Assembly (NCBI GenBank): GCA_964035795.1
Contig: OZ038321.1
Location: forward strand, 9,266,294 to 9,330,293
Source of the DNA: Pterobdella sp. o SKG-2022
Lineage: Eukaryota > Annelida > Clitellata > Hirudinida > Piscicolidae
DNA: 64,000 bases
Direction of reading: 5' to 3'
In this document: in pieces, positions 12,401-23,616 of the stretch
Numbering within the stretch: position 1 is the stretch's first letter
Layout: every line of letters begins with the position of its first letter
Notes under the pieces: generated by a model
What the model was told of the DNA's origin: nothing
Database searches by the model: none
Seen by the model: only the letters and a program-made list of their open reading frames with translations
Position numbers and translations under genes: made by a program

Positions 12401-14525
12401 TATCGTGCTGATGCGAGTTGTAAATTTATATAGTGAATCACAATATAGTTAAATAAGAAAAGCTATTCAAGAGTTTAAGAAATTGAAAAATTTTAAAATT
12501 TGACCATAAACACCAACATAAGTATTTAAAATTTTTAACTCTCGGGTGTGGACTTGAGTAGGGAGCCACTTTAAGAGTTGAACTTGAACTCATTCTCTCT
12601 CAGTCATCACCACATGTCTGGATAGGGAAGAGGAATTAAACTCTTTGTTCATCCATCAACATTCAACCACTTGCTGTAGATTCAACATTATTATGGGCCA
12701 ACATTTTCAGTCTGGGGGCATAACTGACATTCAATGTTGTCTACTTAGCCAGACTGTTGTGACTAAGCAGTGTTTGCTTTTGAGTTGTGTTAGCAAAAGC
12801 TTTTTTTACTGTGTTCATCAGATGCTTTTAGTTTTCCTTTCGTTCAGGACTGATGTGTGGTTTATGCTTTTCCTGATTTTATTTTTTGCTGCTCCATTTT
12901 AAAATTCAACGTCTTCATGGCATTCTCATCTTACAAGGTTTTTTTTTCCTTTCTGTCTTTCCGTTGTTCTGAGGCCATTGTGTCTTGGATTTCAAAGAAT
13001 GTCTTACTCCTCTTTTCTCAGATGTGGCTTCAGTCAGATACCTTCGTCATACAAGTTTGTGAACAAACTCGAGCACCCATGGTTCAACTTTTAAAATGTT
13101 TTTCTAAAAGTTTTTATTTCAATGTTTAAAAACACATGAAGAAAAAACCGTCGAAATCCATGATATAAGACCTGTTTCGTGTACAGCAGGTCAGCATAGA
13201 CTTTGCTTGTGTGCTTGCTAGAAGCGCAAAAATAAAATGAATCATTTGAAAATTCTTTTAAAAATTATTTTACGCTATTATGCAATTAAAATTAAATGAA
13301 ATAGGTCCATTAGTCATTAGGCGACACTATTGCACGCGCCAGAGGAAGCAATGAGGTAAATGGAAGTGTTAAAATGCACGTTGAGATTGAAGCAATTTCT
13401 TTTTTTATTACATTTTATTAGATGTAACAGTTGAGTTTTAAAAAAAATTTTTATAACGTTAAATTATAAAATATATATCCTATACAGCTTGATTCTTTTC
13501 AAACAAAAAGCAGCTTTTTTGACATTTTATTTCAGTTCATATCAATATCTCAAATTTAGCCCATATATTCAAAAATCTTCATGCTTTTCAAGCTTCTTAT
13601 ATCAACCATCCACGTTAACATTCCCTCCCTGCGCATCCGTCATTCGCTCTTTCAAGTGAATGTTTTTTCAATTATATCAATAAGCGTTCCATTAATGTGA
13701 ATTTGTTTGAAACTAAAATATTTATATTTGAAAAATACTTTTTGATTTAGTTTAGTTCAAGTAAATCAAATATAAAAAGTGTATTGGAAATTTTAAAAGA
13801 TTTAAGCCAGCTTTTGAAGCATTTTGTGCTCTCGAGCTTACTTTGATTATTCTTTAAACTCGTATTGATTTAGTGCTTAATCGACCATTTCTATCAAATA
13901 CACTTATTTTTACATTGATCCAGCAATGTGGCTTTCTATCCGGCATTACATACAAACGCTTTCAAGCTCACAGAACATTATTCGACTGGCAAACAGCTTT
14001 TCAAAAGAGATTTCAACGTGCTAACAAAAAAACTAATTTTCTGAAATGGTCTTTTATTTATAATTCAAAAAATTTAAGTTTTTTTTTTATTTTCCAAAAA
14101 ATGAAAAAAACTTAAATTTTAAAGTTTGGAAAATGCAAAACGCACTTTTTACTTTTACGACAGTCTCACTTTTCCTTAAAAAACTGAGAAAGTTCTATTT
14201 TAAAATTTTTTCAAATAATAACTTTACATATTCTTTTCATCAAAAGTCTTTTCAGCCTGTTGGAGGTAGGACGCTTGCATGCACGTGGGTGTGTCATTTG
14301 TGCCTGAACTACTGTGGATAGCTGGTGTGGAATCGATGGTTTAATTAATGGATCAAATAATGAAGTATAATAAAAATATTATTAAATGAAGTTAAATAGA
14401 CTAAATCATGAAATACAGAAAACTAATGAATAAGACTATTTTACAAAAAATTAACAAAGATATAGTTGGACAAAATTTACCAAAAATTTCACGTCACAAG
14501 TGAGCTTCCAAATGTATTATTAAAG
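9428..14525. other. AT-rich spacer with scattered exon-like pieces
   Basis: A GC-elevated island at about 12540-13100 reads on both strands as stop-broken peptides and may be old mobile-element DNA. At 13320-13354 a GC-rich 35-base segment lies between an acceptor (gtcattag) and a donor (gtaaatgg), as a mini-exon would. No gene can be assembled from these. Confidence 0.25.
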
Positions 14526-14553
14526 AGATAAAAGCTATAATTTTCCATAAGTT
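14526..14553 (+). repeat. Single-arm copy of the 16.75 kb hairpin repeat
   Basis: The segment reads gataaaagctataattttc then cataagt, matching the core of the left arm of the inverted repeat at 16749-16792 apart from one or two bases. No second arm is visible nearby. This makes the hairpin sequence a dispersed repeat rather than a one-off. Confidence 0.5.
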
Positions 14554-16748
14554 TATTCCTACCATTAGACTTTAGCATCGTTATGAAAAAGAATTGTTGT
14601 AAAACAAAATGAGATTTTACCAAATGGAATTAAATTGAATTTTAAAAAATAGTATGAAAAAATAACTAAAAAATATTAAACTTATATAATAGAAAGAGAT
14701 ACATGAACAAAAAACATTAGCAATAACAATACAATTATCTGCTTATTTTGTTGATTATTCATATCTAATTCGTTTTATTTATTTTTAGTTTTACATATTT
14801 CTTGTTATTATATTTTATTTATTTATTTTTTTGAAACTAGCGATTTTGGGGCTAGATGTTTTTAGCTTAGTTATTTGGTTGCTTAATAGGAGGTATGATG
14901 TGTGGTCGTTTGAAAGGCTAAAAGTTTTCACACCGATCAATGCATGTAAACCCCGTTTTTACGAAATGAATGAAATAAATTAAAAAGTCTAATACGTTTG
15001 ACATTTTGTTGTTAGACGTTTTTGCTATGAACTAATTTGTTTCGTTTCGAAACAATATTAAGTTATAATAGTACATTACTTCATTCAATGAAATTCAATG
15101 ATGGGGGATGTTGGAACGTTGCGGTGATTTAAGCTTATTTATGTTATGCTATTAAAAAAATTCTCCTATTCTTCTATTGAAAATGATTTGAAAGAAGTTA
15201 ATTTTTCTTTTAATGATCGTTAAGAACAGAAATGTTCAAAATGCGCGCCAAAGATTTAACATCGAAAAAATGCCAAGACAAAAATTCTTTCAAATAATTA
15301 GATCTAAATAAAGATTTTGTATTTTTTGTTGTACGATAAAAGGCATTAATTTAGCTTTGATTTATTGAACTTCATGTCTGGTTGAAAGTAAATTTATTTG
15401 AGTTTTTAATTTTTGAAGCAGTCTGATGTTCAAAATATAGTCATCGACACAGAATGACAAGAGAACTTTGCAAGAGTTGCCTGAAAGCCTGAAAATGCGT
15501 CTCTTCTTTTGAATCATGCACACATGTCATAACCCATTTCTGCTGCTTAGCTGAACTTTTTTAAGTTCTAATAAAATTGGATAAAAATTGGTAAGATCAG
15601 CCACAAACACTCATCACGAAAATGTTTATAAGCGCTTGAAGTGCAGGTAAGTTTTCAGCAATTAAAACAACATGGAAACAAACTTTGATACATTATTTAC
15701 ATAGAGGTTTGCTGTTGAGAAATATAAATTGATTAGGTAAGAAGGTTGATGGTAGGGCAGGCAAATTTCCCTAGACATTTCAAGTTTTGAAAAAATCACT
15801 TTTTTACAGAAAAAAACGAAACAATTTTGTATTGTAGTGAAAAATGTAAGTGTAAAATGAGCGGGCAAGTGATGAAATACAAGTGGGGTGGGAAATTAAG
15901 ATTTTGATGGGATAATGGCTGGGTAGTATCAAACAATCTTTAAATTGTTGCATTAGTATTCGCGATTAAAATAAAAGTTTGAAAAATTTAGAGTTAACAT
16001 ATAATATAAAAATTGTTTCAAATCATTTTCAGTTGCTATTGAAAGGTGAAATTACTTTTGAAATAATTTAAAAACTTGGAAAACATAAATAATTAATTGC
16101 AGAGGATTTGAAACCTCAACTTGCACTTCATGCCTCTTCAATGAAGCAGATTCAACTCGACATTCCCACCTAATATAAAAAAAACTTTGGCTGAAATTTG
16201 ATTGAAATAGTTTTTTTTAAATTTGCCAAAAAAACTTTTTTATAATTTAAAACTTTTGTTTTTTTCAAAATTTTTAACAAGTAAAAATTTTTTGTAATAA
16301 TTTTAATGACAAACATTAAATGATGTTAATTATTTGTATCAAGTTATAGGAGCAGGTCATTCAAGCCACCAAGCCAAGTTCCCAGACCTCCAAGAGCGAC
16401 ATGCTGACATGTGATATGTTTGTCACAATTAAGTATTGAAAAATACAAAAGTAGCTCAACTGTTGCTCAAAAAATACCAACGAATAATAATGGAAACTAA
16501 TGAAAAGAATTATTTGAACAAGCAATAGACGGAATTCAAAGTTTTAGGAAGTAAGATATTTTTAAAATGAAAATTAGGTTTAAAATGACTGACTTGAATA
16601 GTCAAAACAAATTAGTTGCCAAAACTCTCAAACGCTTTAAGGAAAGTAATTAAAAGTTGGATTCCAAAATCCTTCATTCAGTTTTTTAAACTATTTAGCA
16701 ACTATTCAGGGACATCTTATGTATGTTTTGTATAGTAACTAATATAAA
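14554..16748. other. AT-rich spacer with possible short exons
   Basis: On the plus strand, segments at 15451-15511, 16103-16173 and 16350-16439 follow plausible acceptors and open into short frames (for example LQELPESLKMRL after 15451, and DLKPQLALHASS after 16103). None is long enough to identify. The remainder is featureless. Confidence 0.2.
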
Positions 16749-18343
16749 CATACATTTATTTAAAATAAAAGCTATAATTTTCGATAAGTATATGCTAACG
16801 TTTTATGATTGGGCCATACTTATAGATAATTATAGCTTTTATTTTAAATAAATGTATGGATCCTCAATTGATGTTTTTAAAATGTAATTATTATTATTAA
16901 GATTTTTATAGCGCACATTTATCAATTCAAGATTGCTTCAAAGTCGCTCAAAGTTTGTAAGAGATTATGACCGGGGATGTCTATGGTTTAAGTGAGTTTT
17001 CAAAAGTTTGCAAAAGTTCATGAATTACTTAGTAACTATATGAAAAAGTCCTTTAAACTACTTTATCTTTGATTATTTTATGAGAATGGTGTAGACAGTG
17101 TTGTTTTCGAAATGTTCCCAAATCATGAAATTATGAATAAAAATATATTTCTAAATTATCTTTCTACATTTGAAATTTTTCAATCAATAATCGTTTTTTA
17201 TTTCATTATTTAAATCATATTTAGTTTAAAAAGCATCATGCCACTTTTTTGAGGCAAATCTGTGCACATATGCACGCTTTATAAAAAGGTACATTTCCTC
17301 AATTTGTATATTTTATATTTTAATTAATTTATAATTGGAAAAATTGAGTGGATGATTGTTGTGTGGCAAGGCCCATGTGAGCCACTCGGTGCAACAAAAT
17401 GCCTCTCAAGTTATATTCATCATTGAAAACATCATTTAATCTTAAATCCATTTCGATGCAGTTCGAATCATGAGATGTTACATACAAGTGGGATTAAATA
17501 TAAATGTCAACATTTTTTTCAAAAACTAATGAATGTCTTCAATGTGACAAAATAAAAAACTTCGGAAAATAAACTTAAGGAATCTTTTTTGAGAAATTTG
17601 AAAATAAAGCATGTGTTTTTATTGGGTCTATTCCATTCTGTGTGATTCTCTTTTATTCCTGCAACTTCATTTACTTTTTATATTTAGAAGTAAAATAAAA
17701 TTGAATAAACGGGAATTGTAAAAGATTTTTATGCAAATGAGAAGGCAATAAGGATGGGATAACAGTAGTGGTCACAATTTTATATGATTTTTCCTGATTC
17801 AAGCAGTTTACTTTTCAGAACGATAATTAAGATTTAATAATACAGAAGGTTATGATTTTCAAATTTTGGATAAAGATGAAAGTTTTTTTTCAAATTTAAT
17901 TAAAATGATTTAATTTTTTAAGCAAACTACCCGTGCATTGTGGCATCAGAGGACAAATAAATTCCACCAACGAAACCTTGCAACTTTCTACTTCCCAATA
18001 ACTTCCTGAATTTCTTTAAAATTCACGTATTTTTTACTTTCCTATAATGCCAAATTTATTTTTTTCAGCTCGTCTTCATGATAGTGGTCGTGCTTCGATG
18101 CAACCCACATACATGTCAATGCAGTGGGGTTTAGTCGTAATGCCTTTTTTAAACACATATCTTCATTGTGAAATTCTATTCTTAACACAAAAATCTTATT
18201 TATTTTGTTTTACTTTGTTGACACACAAGGAGTAGCGCCATGTGAAACATACCTATTGCACACCCGAAACACGATTTCAAAGCGACTTACGGTCGACTTA
18301 CATACACAAACTCATACATTAGAATGTCAAACGCTTATTAAAT
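16350..18343 (+). other. Chain of phase-compatible possible exons, gene unknown
   Basis: Three GC-elevated plus-strand segments can be joined in frame. They are 16350-16410 (acceptor gttatag, donor gtgata), 18069 to about 18127 (strong acceptor tttttttcag, donor gtttag) and 18236-18343 (acceptor gagtag, stop TAA). The joined peptide is Ser/Thr-rich (ATKPSSQTSKSDMLT, then RLHDSGRASMQPTYMSMQW). Matching phases among three short segments can arise by chance, no domain is visible, and the donors are weak. Confidence 0.15.
16749..16858. repeat. Inverted repeat with ~44-bp arms, possible MITE or hairpin
   Basis: The left arm 16749-16792 and right arm 16815-16858 are reverse complements apart from a few mismatches, with a ~22-base loop. 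The arm core is aaaataaaagctataatt. A related single arm occurs at 14526. A short dispersed hairpin with no coding content suggests a MITE or a fold-back repeat. No clear target-site duplication was seen. Confidence 0.7.
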
Positions 18344-20241
18344 AACATAGGAAAATCAAAATTTAGACTGTGATGTTCGAAATTTGGTTTAACCATCAAC
18401 TAAATGAACTTAAAAAATTTTAAGTTTTTTAACTTCATTTGCTTTCTTAATTGAGCATTTTAAATAAATTAAAGTTTTTTGTGCCTACAAAAATATAGTG
18501 TTTTGATCAAAAATTCTATCATTTTTTTGAAATTTTTAATCACCTGCATCAACAGGCTGCCCCAAAAAATTCATAACAGCATCGGACCCCCTCATTCGGG
18601 GCCTACAGCTGCTGATTCTTTATGATCAATCGGCATGCATAATGCAAAAAACCAATGCAAAACAAAATTACTTTTTTCAAAATGACGATGCAAAAAAATT
18701 TGAAAACCCAATTGGTTATTAACTTCACTGAGAACCTCGTGAACCATAAGAAAGATTAAATTCATCATTTGAACATTAAGCCTATTTGTTATCATACTGG
18801 GCATCTAGCCAAGAAATTTAAACATATGCGAACTTATGCAAAAGTTTTGGAAGTTTCCAACATTTGTTTGAATCTATACATTCAAAATAAATAATGCTCC
18901 AGCTCATCAAATTAGAATTTTTTCAAACGTTTTTTTTTTTAGAGAAGTTTTTTTTTTTATTTCCCAGTTTTTATTTGGACAATATGTTTACTCAAATTTT
19001 CACGGAGTCGCTGACATTGAGTGCAAAGAGATACAGCCTCCATTAGCAACATTAGAAACAAAACTGGCAATGTTTCTTATTCTTTTCGAATTACCAATGA
19101 AGAATTACGTTATTAAAATGAAATTGAATGGGATACAATGTTGTCAATGGAACAACGCTCAAGAGGACTGCATGGAGCCCTCGAAAGTAACCACTCCACC
19201 TAAACAACATTCAGTTGCAGTTTTTGCTCCCATCCATCTTAACACGTGTTGTAAATGTAGTTCTGTCTGAAAGATTTTAAATTAAAATTTCGAACTGTCA
19301 TATTTGAATAAAAATTATAACGGTAATGCTGATAGCGTACGAGGGAGATTAGTGAGTTGGGAAATAAAAAACCCATGCCATGGAATAGGGGTATTTGAGG
19401 AATTTTTATACTTGTTAGAAATGTACAAAAACTCAAAAAAAATGTTTTCTTTAATGTTTGTATACTTTCAAAATTAGCTATTTTGAATAATTATTTGAAA
19501 ACTTTTTGCATTTATTTGACTTATGAGCTCAATGTGCTTAGATAAATCTTTTTAAGAAAACATTGTTATATAACTTTTCCAAATAAAGCCACATTATTTT
19601 TTGAATGCTCCAATCCCATCTGCATCGCACTAAGTGGAGGTTTTGAGACCCATCAAACCCCCATGGCAAAGTGAAAGCTCTGAAAAGCCTCAAATAGATT
19701 TTAAGTACATTTGGAAAACATGCATCTTATATTGGTACAGGGCTTTCGTGCTTAAAAACCAAGAAAAAGAATCAGTGACGGTTTTATTAGGCAGAATTCC
19801 AATTAGTGTTTTGCATTCAAGAGTGCTCTAGAGTTTTATTTTTAATCAAAAATATAATTTCATTTTCAAGTTTGAACAATATTTTTTATTGAAAATAACA
19901 AAAAACTTCAACGCCTTAATGGTGGAAACTTGAGTGAAAAACTAAAATGTGGAATAAAGAGTGGAATGTAATTAGGATTGCACTGCCACCAAACATAAAG
20001 CAAACCAACATAAGTGCCAAAACTAAACTAGACGACAGTTTTAATTTATGAAAAAAAATTGAAAAGCTTGTCAAGTTCTTGTGAAGCTAATAATGCCATA
20101 AAACTATTTAAGTTAGACATTTAATTATATAAATTCTGTATTCATTATCGTCATTATTATTTCTATTCTATACTTATTTTTTCCATTATTATTTAATGGG
20201 TTTTAGTTGAACCACACTTTTGCGGTTTGAAACAATTTCAT
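16859..20241. other. AT-rich spacer
   Basis: Apart from the possible exons near 18.1-18.3 kb, I saw only AT-rich sequence. A GC-richer stretch at 19100-19260 holds a short frame with a donor-like gtaacc at 19188 but no acceptor. Confidence 0.3.
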
Positions 20242-23200
20242 TCATATCTTTTTAATGCTTTTATTGGTCTCACTTGATTGATAGTTCAATGTTTTAGTTT
20301 TTAAGTTATCCAAGTTTTGTCTATTATTTTCAATGATATTAATTCTTTCATTGTTGTTTTGAACTTTAAAATTCTGATTCATTGCGATTTCAAAAGACCT
20401 CCTTCTACCCATACAGGCATCTTGTCTTTGTGTTTTCTTCTCCATCGTTCGTGACAATGCTTTGCCACACGCTCGTGCGTGTTTCGAATTTTCAATTATA
20501 ATGTCGAAATTATCTATATTTTTATTCAAAGCTTCAATACAAACTTCCTTCTCTGAACCCATTATATTTTTTGGGTTTTTGAGTTCCATTAGATTCAAAT
20601 TTTCACAGTTATTTTTATAATTTTCTATCGTGTGCTGGGATAATTTGTATTGGCTTGAGAAGTCTTGATTATTTTTACAAAAACTTTTAGATAACAAATT
20701 TACAAATTTTCGTTCATTGTTATTTGATACACTTTCTGAAAGAAAATTTTTGCCAAAAAGATCAATTCTTTCAGCATTGTTTTTCAGGAAGCTTTGATCT
20801 TTTTTAAGAGATTGTGACGTGTTAAGATTCATGCTCCCAGTTGGCAGTACATTACACCACGTTACAGGCTCAATGCACGTCTTTTGAGTCATTCCATCGT
20901 GAATCATGCCACAGTCACGAAACGTGCGCGTATTGGAATTTTTTGAATCGTGGACAAGTTGCAAAGTGGATGGCGCATGCATGAGAGAGCTGGATTGGCG
21001 GTGGGAACGACGATCTCTTTGTGTGAGATGTGAAAATGCAGGACAATATTGATTCTCTTCTAAGCTTGTTGAATTTTTCAAAATTTTTTGTTTTTGTTGG
21101 TAATTCATCTGATTTTTATTAAAGTTTACATTAACAAAGTTAGGTTTCTCATTAGTTTTGATGTATTTGTTTAAAATAGTATTATTTGACGTTGACAAAG
21201 AAGTTGTGGGAAAAGAAGAAAAAGCTGCAGAAGTGGAGTTGGTATTTTTGTGCATTTTATCGAGCGAAGTAAAGACAAAATAGCTCTCCTGGTCTAGCGC
21301 CTTTGGTGTTCTCTTCATGCTCGGAAGTTTAAAGTTTGACCATTTTTTTTCTTTAATGATTTTTGAAGTTTTAGAAAAATGTTTTGAATTTTTACTTTGA
21401 TCTGAGTGTTTTTTCTTTTTTTCATCACCGTCAACCATTAAATCAAGCTCGTTCTTCAAAACAAAGCCATTTTGATCGTCGGCTTTTATAACATTTTTTG
21501 AGCATTGTTTCATTTTTTTAACCATTTTGTTTGCAATTAAAAACATTATGAGAATTACTAAAATGCACCCTACTATCATGCCAAAAATGGCTTCAGAACT
21601 CTTATGAAGAAAGAATTGTTTTTGTTTGATCATTATGATTTTGAAGGCCATTTCGGATCTGCCTGCCTTGTTCTCCACTACACACTTGAAATCTTTTCTT
21701 TTTTCGCTTCCATCGATTTTCACAAATATAGAATCAATAAGCACTGGTTTGGAAAAAAAAGAATTGACGTGAGAATTATGAAATTTCTTCATGTCTTTTA
21801 CGTTTTTTATTATTGCAAAAGGATCATTTTTAGTTTGGTGTTGTGTTTCTTTCTTATATCTGTATTTCATATAAAAAATAGACATTTTATGTTCATAGTT
21901 ATTACCTAATCCAGCAATTATTGTCTTTTTGTTGAGTTCGGGAATGAAAGTTTTATTTAATGCCTGATAAGAGCCATTAGCTTTATTTAAGAGGACATAA
22001 GGATGAAAATTTTTTCCATCATAAGATGCCAGCCAGTTTACTCGGGGAGTAGGGTCACCTGAAAAGATGCATTTTATCTCAACTATTTCATTTATTTTAC
22101 TTTGAATTACACTTTGAGATGACAAGTTGGTCAAAATGACGGGAGGGCATGCAAACTGGTGGGAATGCAGTTGTGACCAAGACATGCCATAGAGTATTTC
22201 TGGAAAAACACATAGAGGACGGTTCTTTGGAAAGTCCCAGTTAATATGACTGTTTTCAAAAAATTTTCGCAACCATGTCAAATTACAATCACAATTCCAT
22301 TGATTTCCAGAAAATCTGAAAACTATCAGAGATGCTGGTATATACTCTAACTTGATTTCATGCAGTGTCGTCAGCCTATTATTCGCTACATTCAGCTCCT
22401 GTAGCTTCATCATGTTCTTAAGCATAAATAAATCAAAAACTTTCAAAAAACAATTTTCAAGATTCAAAACTTCTAAATTTTTTAAACCTTCGAATGCCTG
22501 GTCATCGATCCACTCCAAAGGATTGTCTTTTAACGAAAGTATTTTGAGTGATAAACAATTGTAAAAAGCTCTAGCAGGAATTATTCGAAGATTATTTTTT
22601 TCCAATTCCAACAAGTGCAATAATTTCAAATGACTGAAAGTGAATGGCGTTAATACTTGCAAGTTATTATTTGATAGAATTATTTCTTGGATGTGTTTGT
22701 AATTGGCAAAATGCTCAGGTTTGAAGTTATTAATAAAATTCGTTGACAAGTTCAAAACTTTTAAATCTTCTCCCAAGTTAGACGGAATTTCATTTAGTCG
22801 TCTATTGCTGCAATCTGCAGTTTTGAGTCGATAAATAGTTATGATGTGACACTGAACGGACTGCAGTTTTTGATTTTCAGATTTTTGAACGTAGTAAACG
22901 TTTGCAGAGTTTGATCTTGGAACACGATTCAAATTTTTCTTTTTCATTGCAGATTTGCTTGTAAACCCCTCGATATTTATTGAAACTTTCTTTAATTTAT
23001 TAAACAAATCTTTCATTAAATGTTTTTTTGCCAAATATTTATTTTGACTCAAACTAAACTTTTTGATTTCACCAACGACAGATCCATGCGGAGTTTTCCA
23101 AGAAAGAAATGGATTCATTTTTCTTTCAAAAAGTTTGCGATTCGAAAGATTTTTCAATAAAATGTTTTCTTTAGTACTAATCGAATCGATTATTTTTTTG

Positions 23201-23616
23201 AAGTTATTTCCCCCAAATAATCTTTGCAAAAAGCTTCTCAACTTCATTTTTACAAAATTTAAATTGTAAGAAAACTTTAAATTTTCGAGTCTTAATCTCA
23301 ATTTTTTTTTATTTTTTGAATCTTTTTTCGAAAGTTCAAGTAATTTTTGTAAAGAAGGGATGATACTTTCGGCCACTGACGAATGCGAGAAGTCCATTAT
23401 ATTCGTGCCATTTGTTGAAATATATTTTTGAAGCTTGAAAATATTGAAATAATCAGATGTGTTTGAATTGAGTTGAGTGACGGTTGAAGATACGCTGGTG
23501 GAGGGTAGTAGGGAGTTGTTGGGTAGAGTGAAATGGCAAGCCAATTCATTCCTCAAAAGAATAATTAACAACAAAAATATGCAATCAATCTTAAGCTTCT
23601 TAACAGCTTGTTCCAT
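20242..23616 (-). CDS. Intronless LRR-Ig transmembrane receptor, Kekkon-like layout
   Basis: Seen: one uninterrupted frame of 1124 residues. A signal peptide (hydrophobic core 11-22) is followed by a Lys/Ser/Asn-rich segment (about 30-250) ending near an RVPR motif (231-234). Next come a two-Cys LRR cap (C256, C269) and about six leucine-rich repeats (280-430; e.g. LKVLNLSTNFI, LKILSLKDNPL). The C-terminal LRR cap has C442, C444, C469 and C490. One Ig domain follows (C516, W528, C645), then a transmembrane helix (about 676-696) and a 428-residue Ser/Asn/Lys-rich tail. Family knowledge: LRRs plus one Ig plus a helix plus a long tail is the plan of Kekkon and related adhesion or receptor-modulating proteins at the cell surface. 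Odd points: the Ig cysteines are 129 residues apart, well over the usual spacing, because of a basic insert. The N-terminal extension is atypical. Ligand and signalling partners cannot be told. The start is the only ATG giving a signal peptide. Confidence 0.9.
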   Translation of the reverse strand: MEQAVKKLKIDCIFLLLIILLRNELACHFTLPNNSLLPSTSVSSTVTQLNSNTSDYFNIFKLQKYISTNGTNIMDFSHSSVAESIIPSLQKLLELSKKDSKNKKKLRLRLENLKFSYNLNFVKMKLRSFLQRLFGGNNFKKIIDSISTKENILLKNLSNRKLFERKMNPFLSWKTPHGSVVGEIKKFSLSQNKYLAKKHLMKDLFNKLKKVSINIEGFTSKSAMKKKNLNRVPRSNSANVYYVQKSENQKLQSVQCHIITIYRLKTADCSNRRLNEIPSNLGEDLKVLNLSTNFINNFKPEHFANYKHIQEIILSNNNLQVLTPFTFSHLKLLHLLELEKNNLRIIPARAFYNCLSLKILSLKDNPLEWIDDQAFEGLKNLEVLNLENCFLKVFDLFMLKNMMKLQELNVANNRLTTLHEIKLEYIPASLIVFRFSGNQWNCDCNLTWLRKFFENSHINWDFPKNRPLCVFPEILYGMSWSQLHSHQFACPPVILTNLSSQSVIQSKINEIVEIKCIFSGDPTPRVNWLASYDGKNFHPYVLLNKANGSYQALNKTFIPELNKKTIIAGLGNNYEHKMSIFYMKYRYKKETQHQTKNDPFAIIKNVKDMKKFHNSHVNSFFSKPVLIDSIFVKIDGSEKRKDFKCVVENKAGRSEMAFKIIMIKQKQFFLHKSSEAIFGMIVGCILVILIMFLIANKMVKKMKQCSKNVIKADDQNGFVLKNELDLMVDGDEKKKKHSDQSKNSKHFSKTSKIIKEKKWSNFKLPSMKRTPKALDQESYFVFTSLDKMHKNTNSTSAAFSSFPTTSLSTSNNTILNKYIKTNEKPNFVNVNFNKNQMNYQQKQKILKNSTSLEENQYCPAFSHLTQRDRRSHRQSSSLMHAPSTLQLVHDSKNSNTRTFRDCGMIHDGMTQKTCIEPVTWCNVLPTGSMNLNTSQSLKKDQSFLKNNAERIDLFGKNFLSESVSNNNERKFVNLLSKSFCKNNQDFSSQYKLSQHTIENYKNNCENLNLMELKNPKNIMGSEKEVCIEALNKNIDNFDIIIENSKHARACGKALSRTMEKKTQRQDACMGRRRSFEIAMNQNFKVQNNNERINIIENNRQNLDNLKTKTLNYQSSETNKSIKKI

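Noticed and set aside
18592..18804. 70-codon minus-strand frame
   Set aside because: It has no splice context or homology and is of a length expected by chance in this much sequence.
21604..21909. 101-codon plus-strand frame within the receptor gene
   Set aside because: It is an antisense shadow of the LRR-Ig coding sequence.
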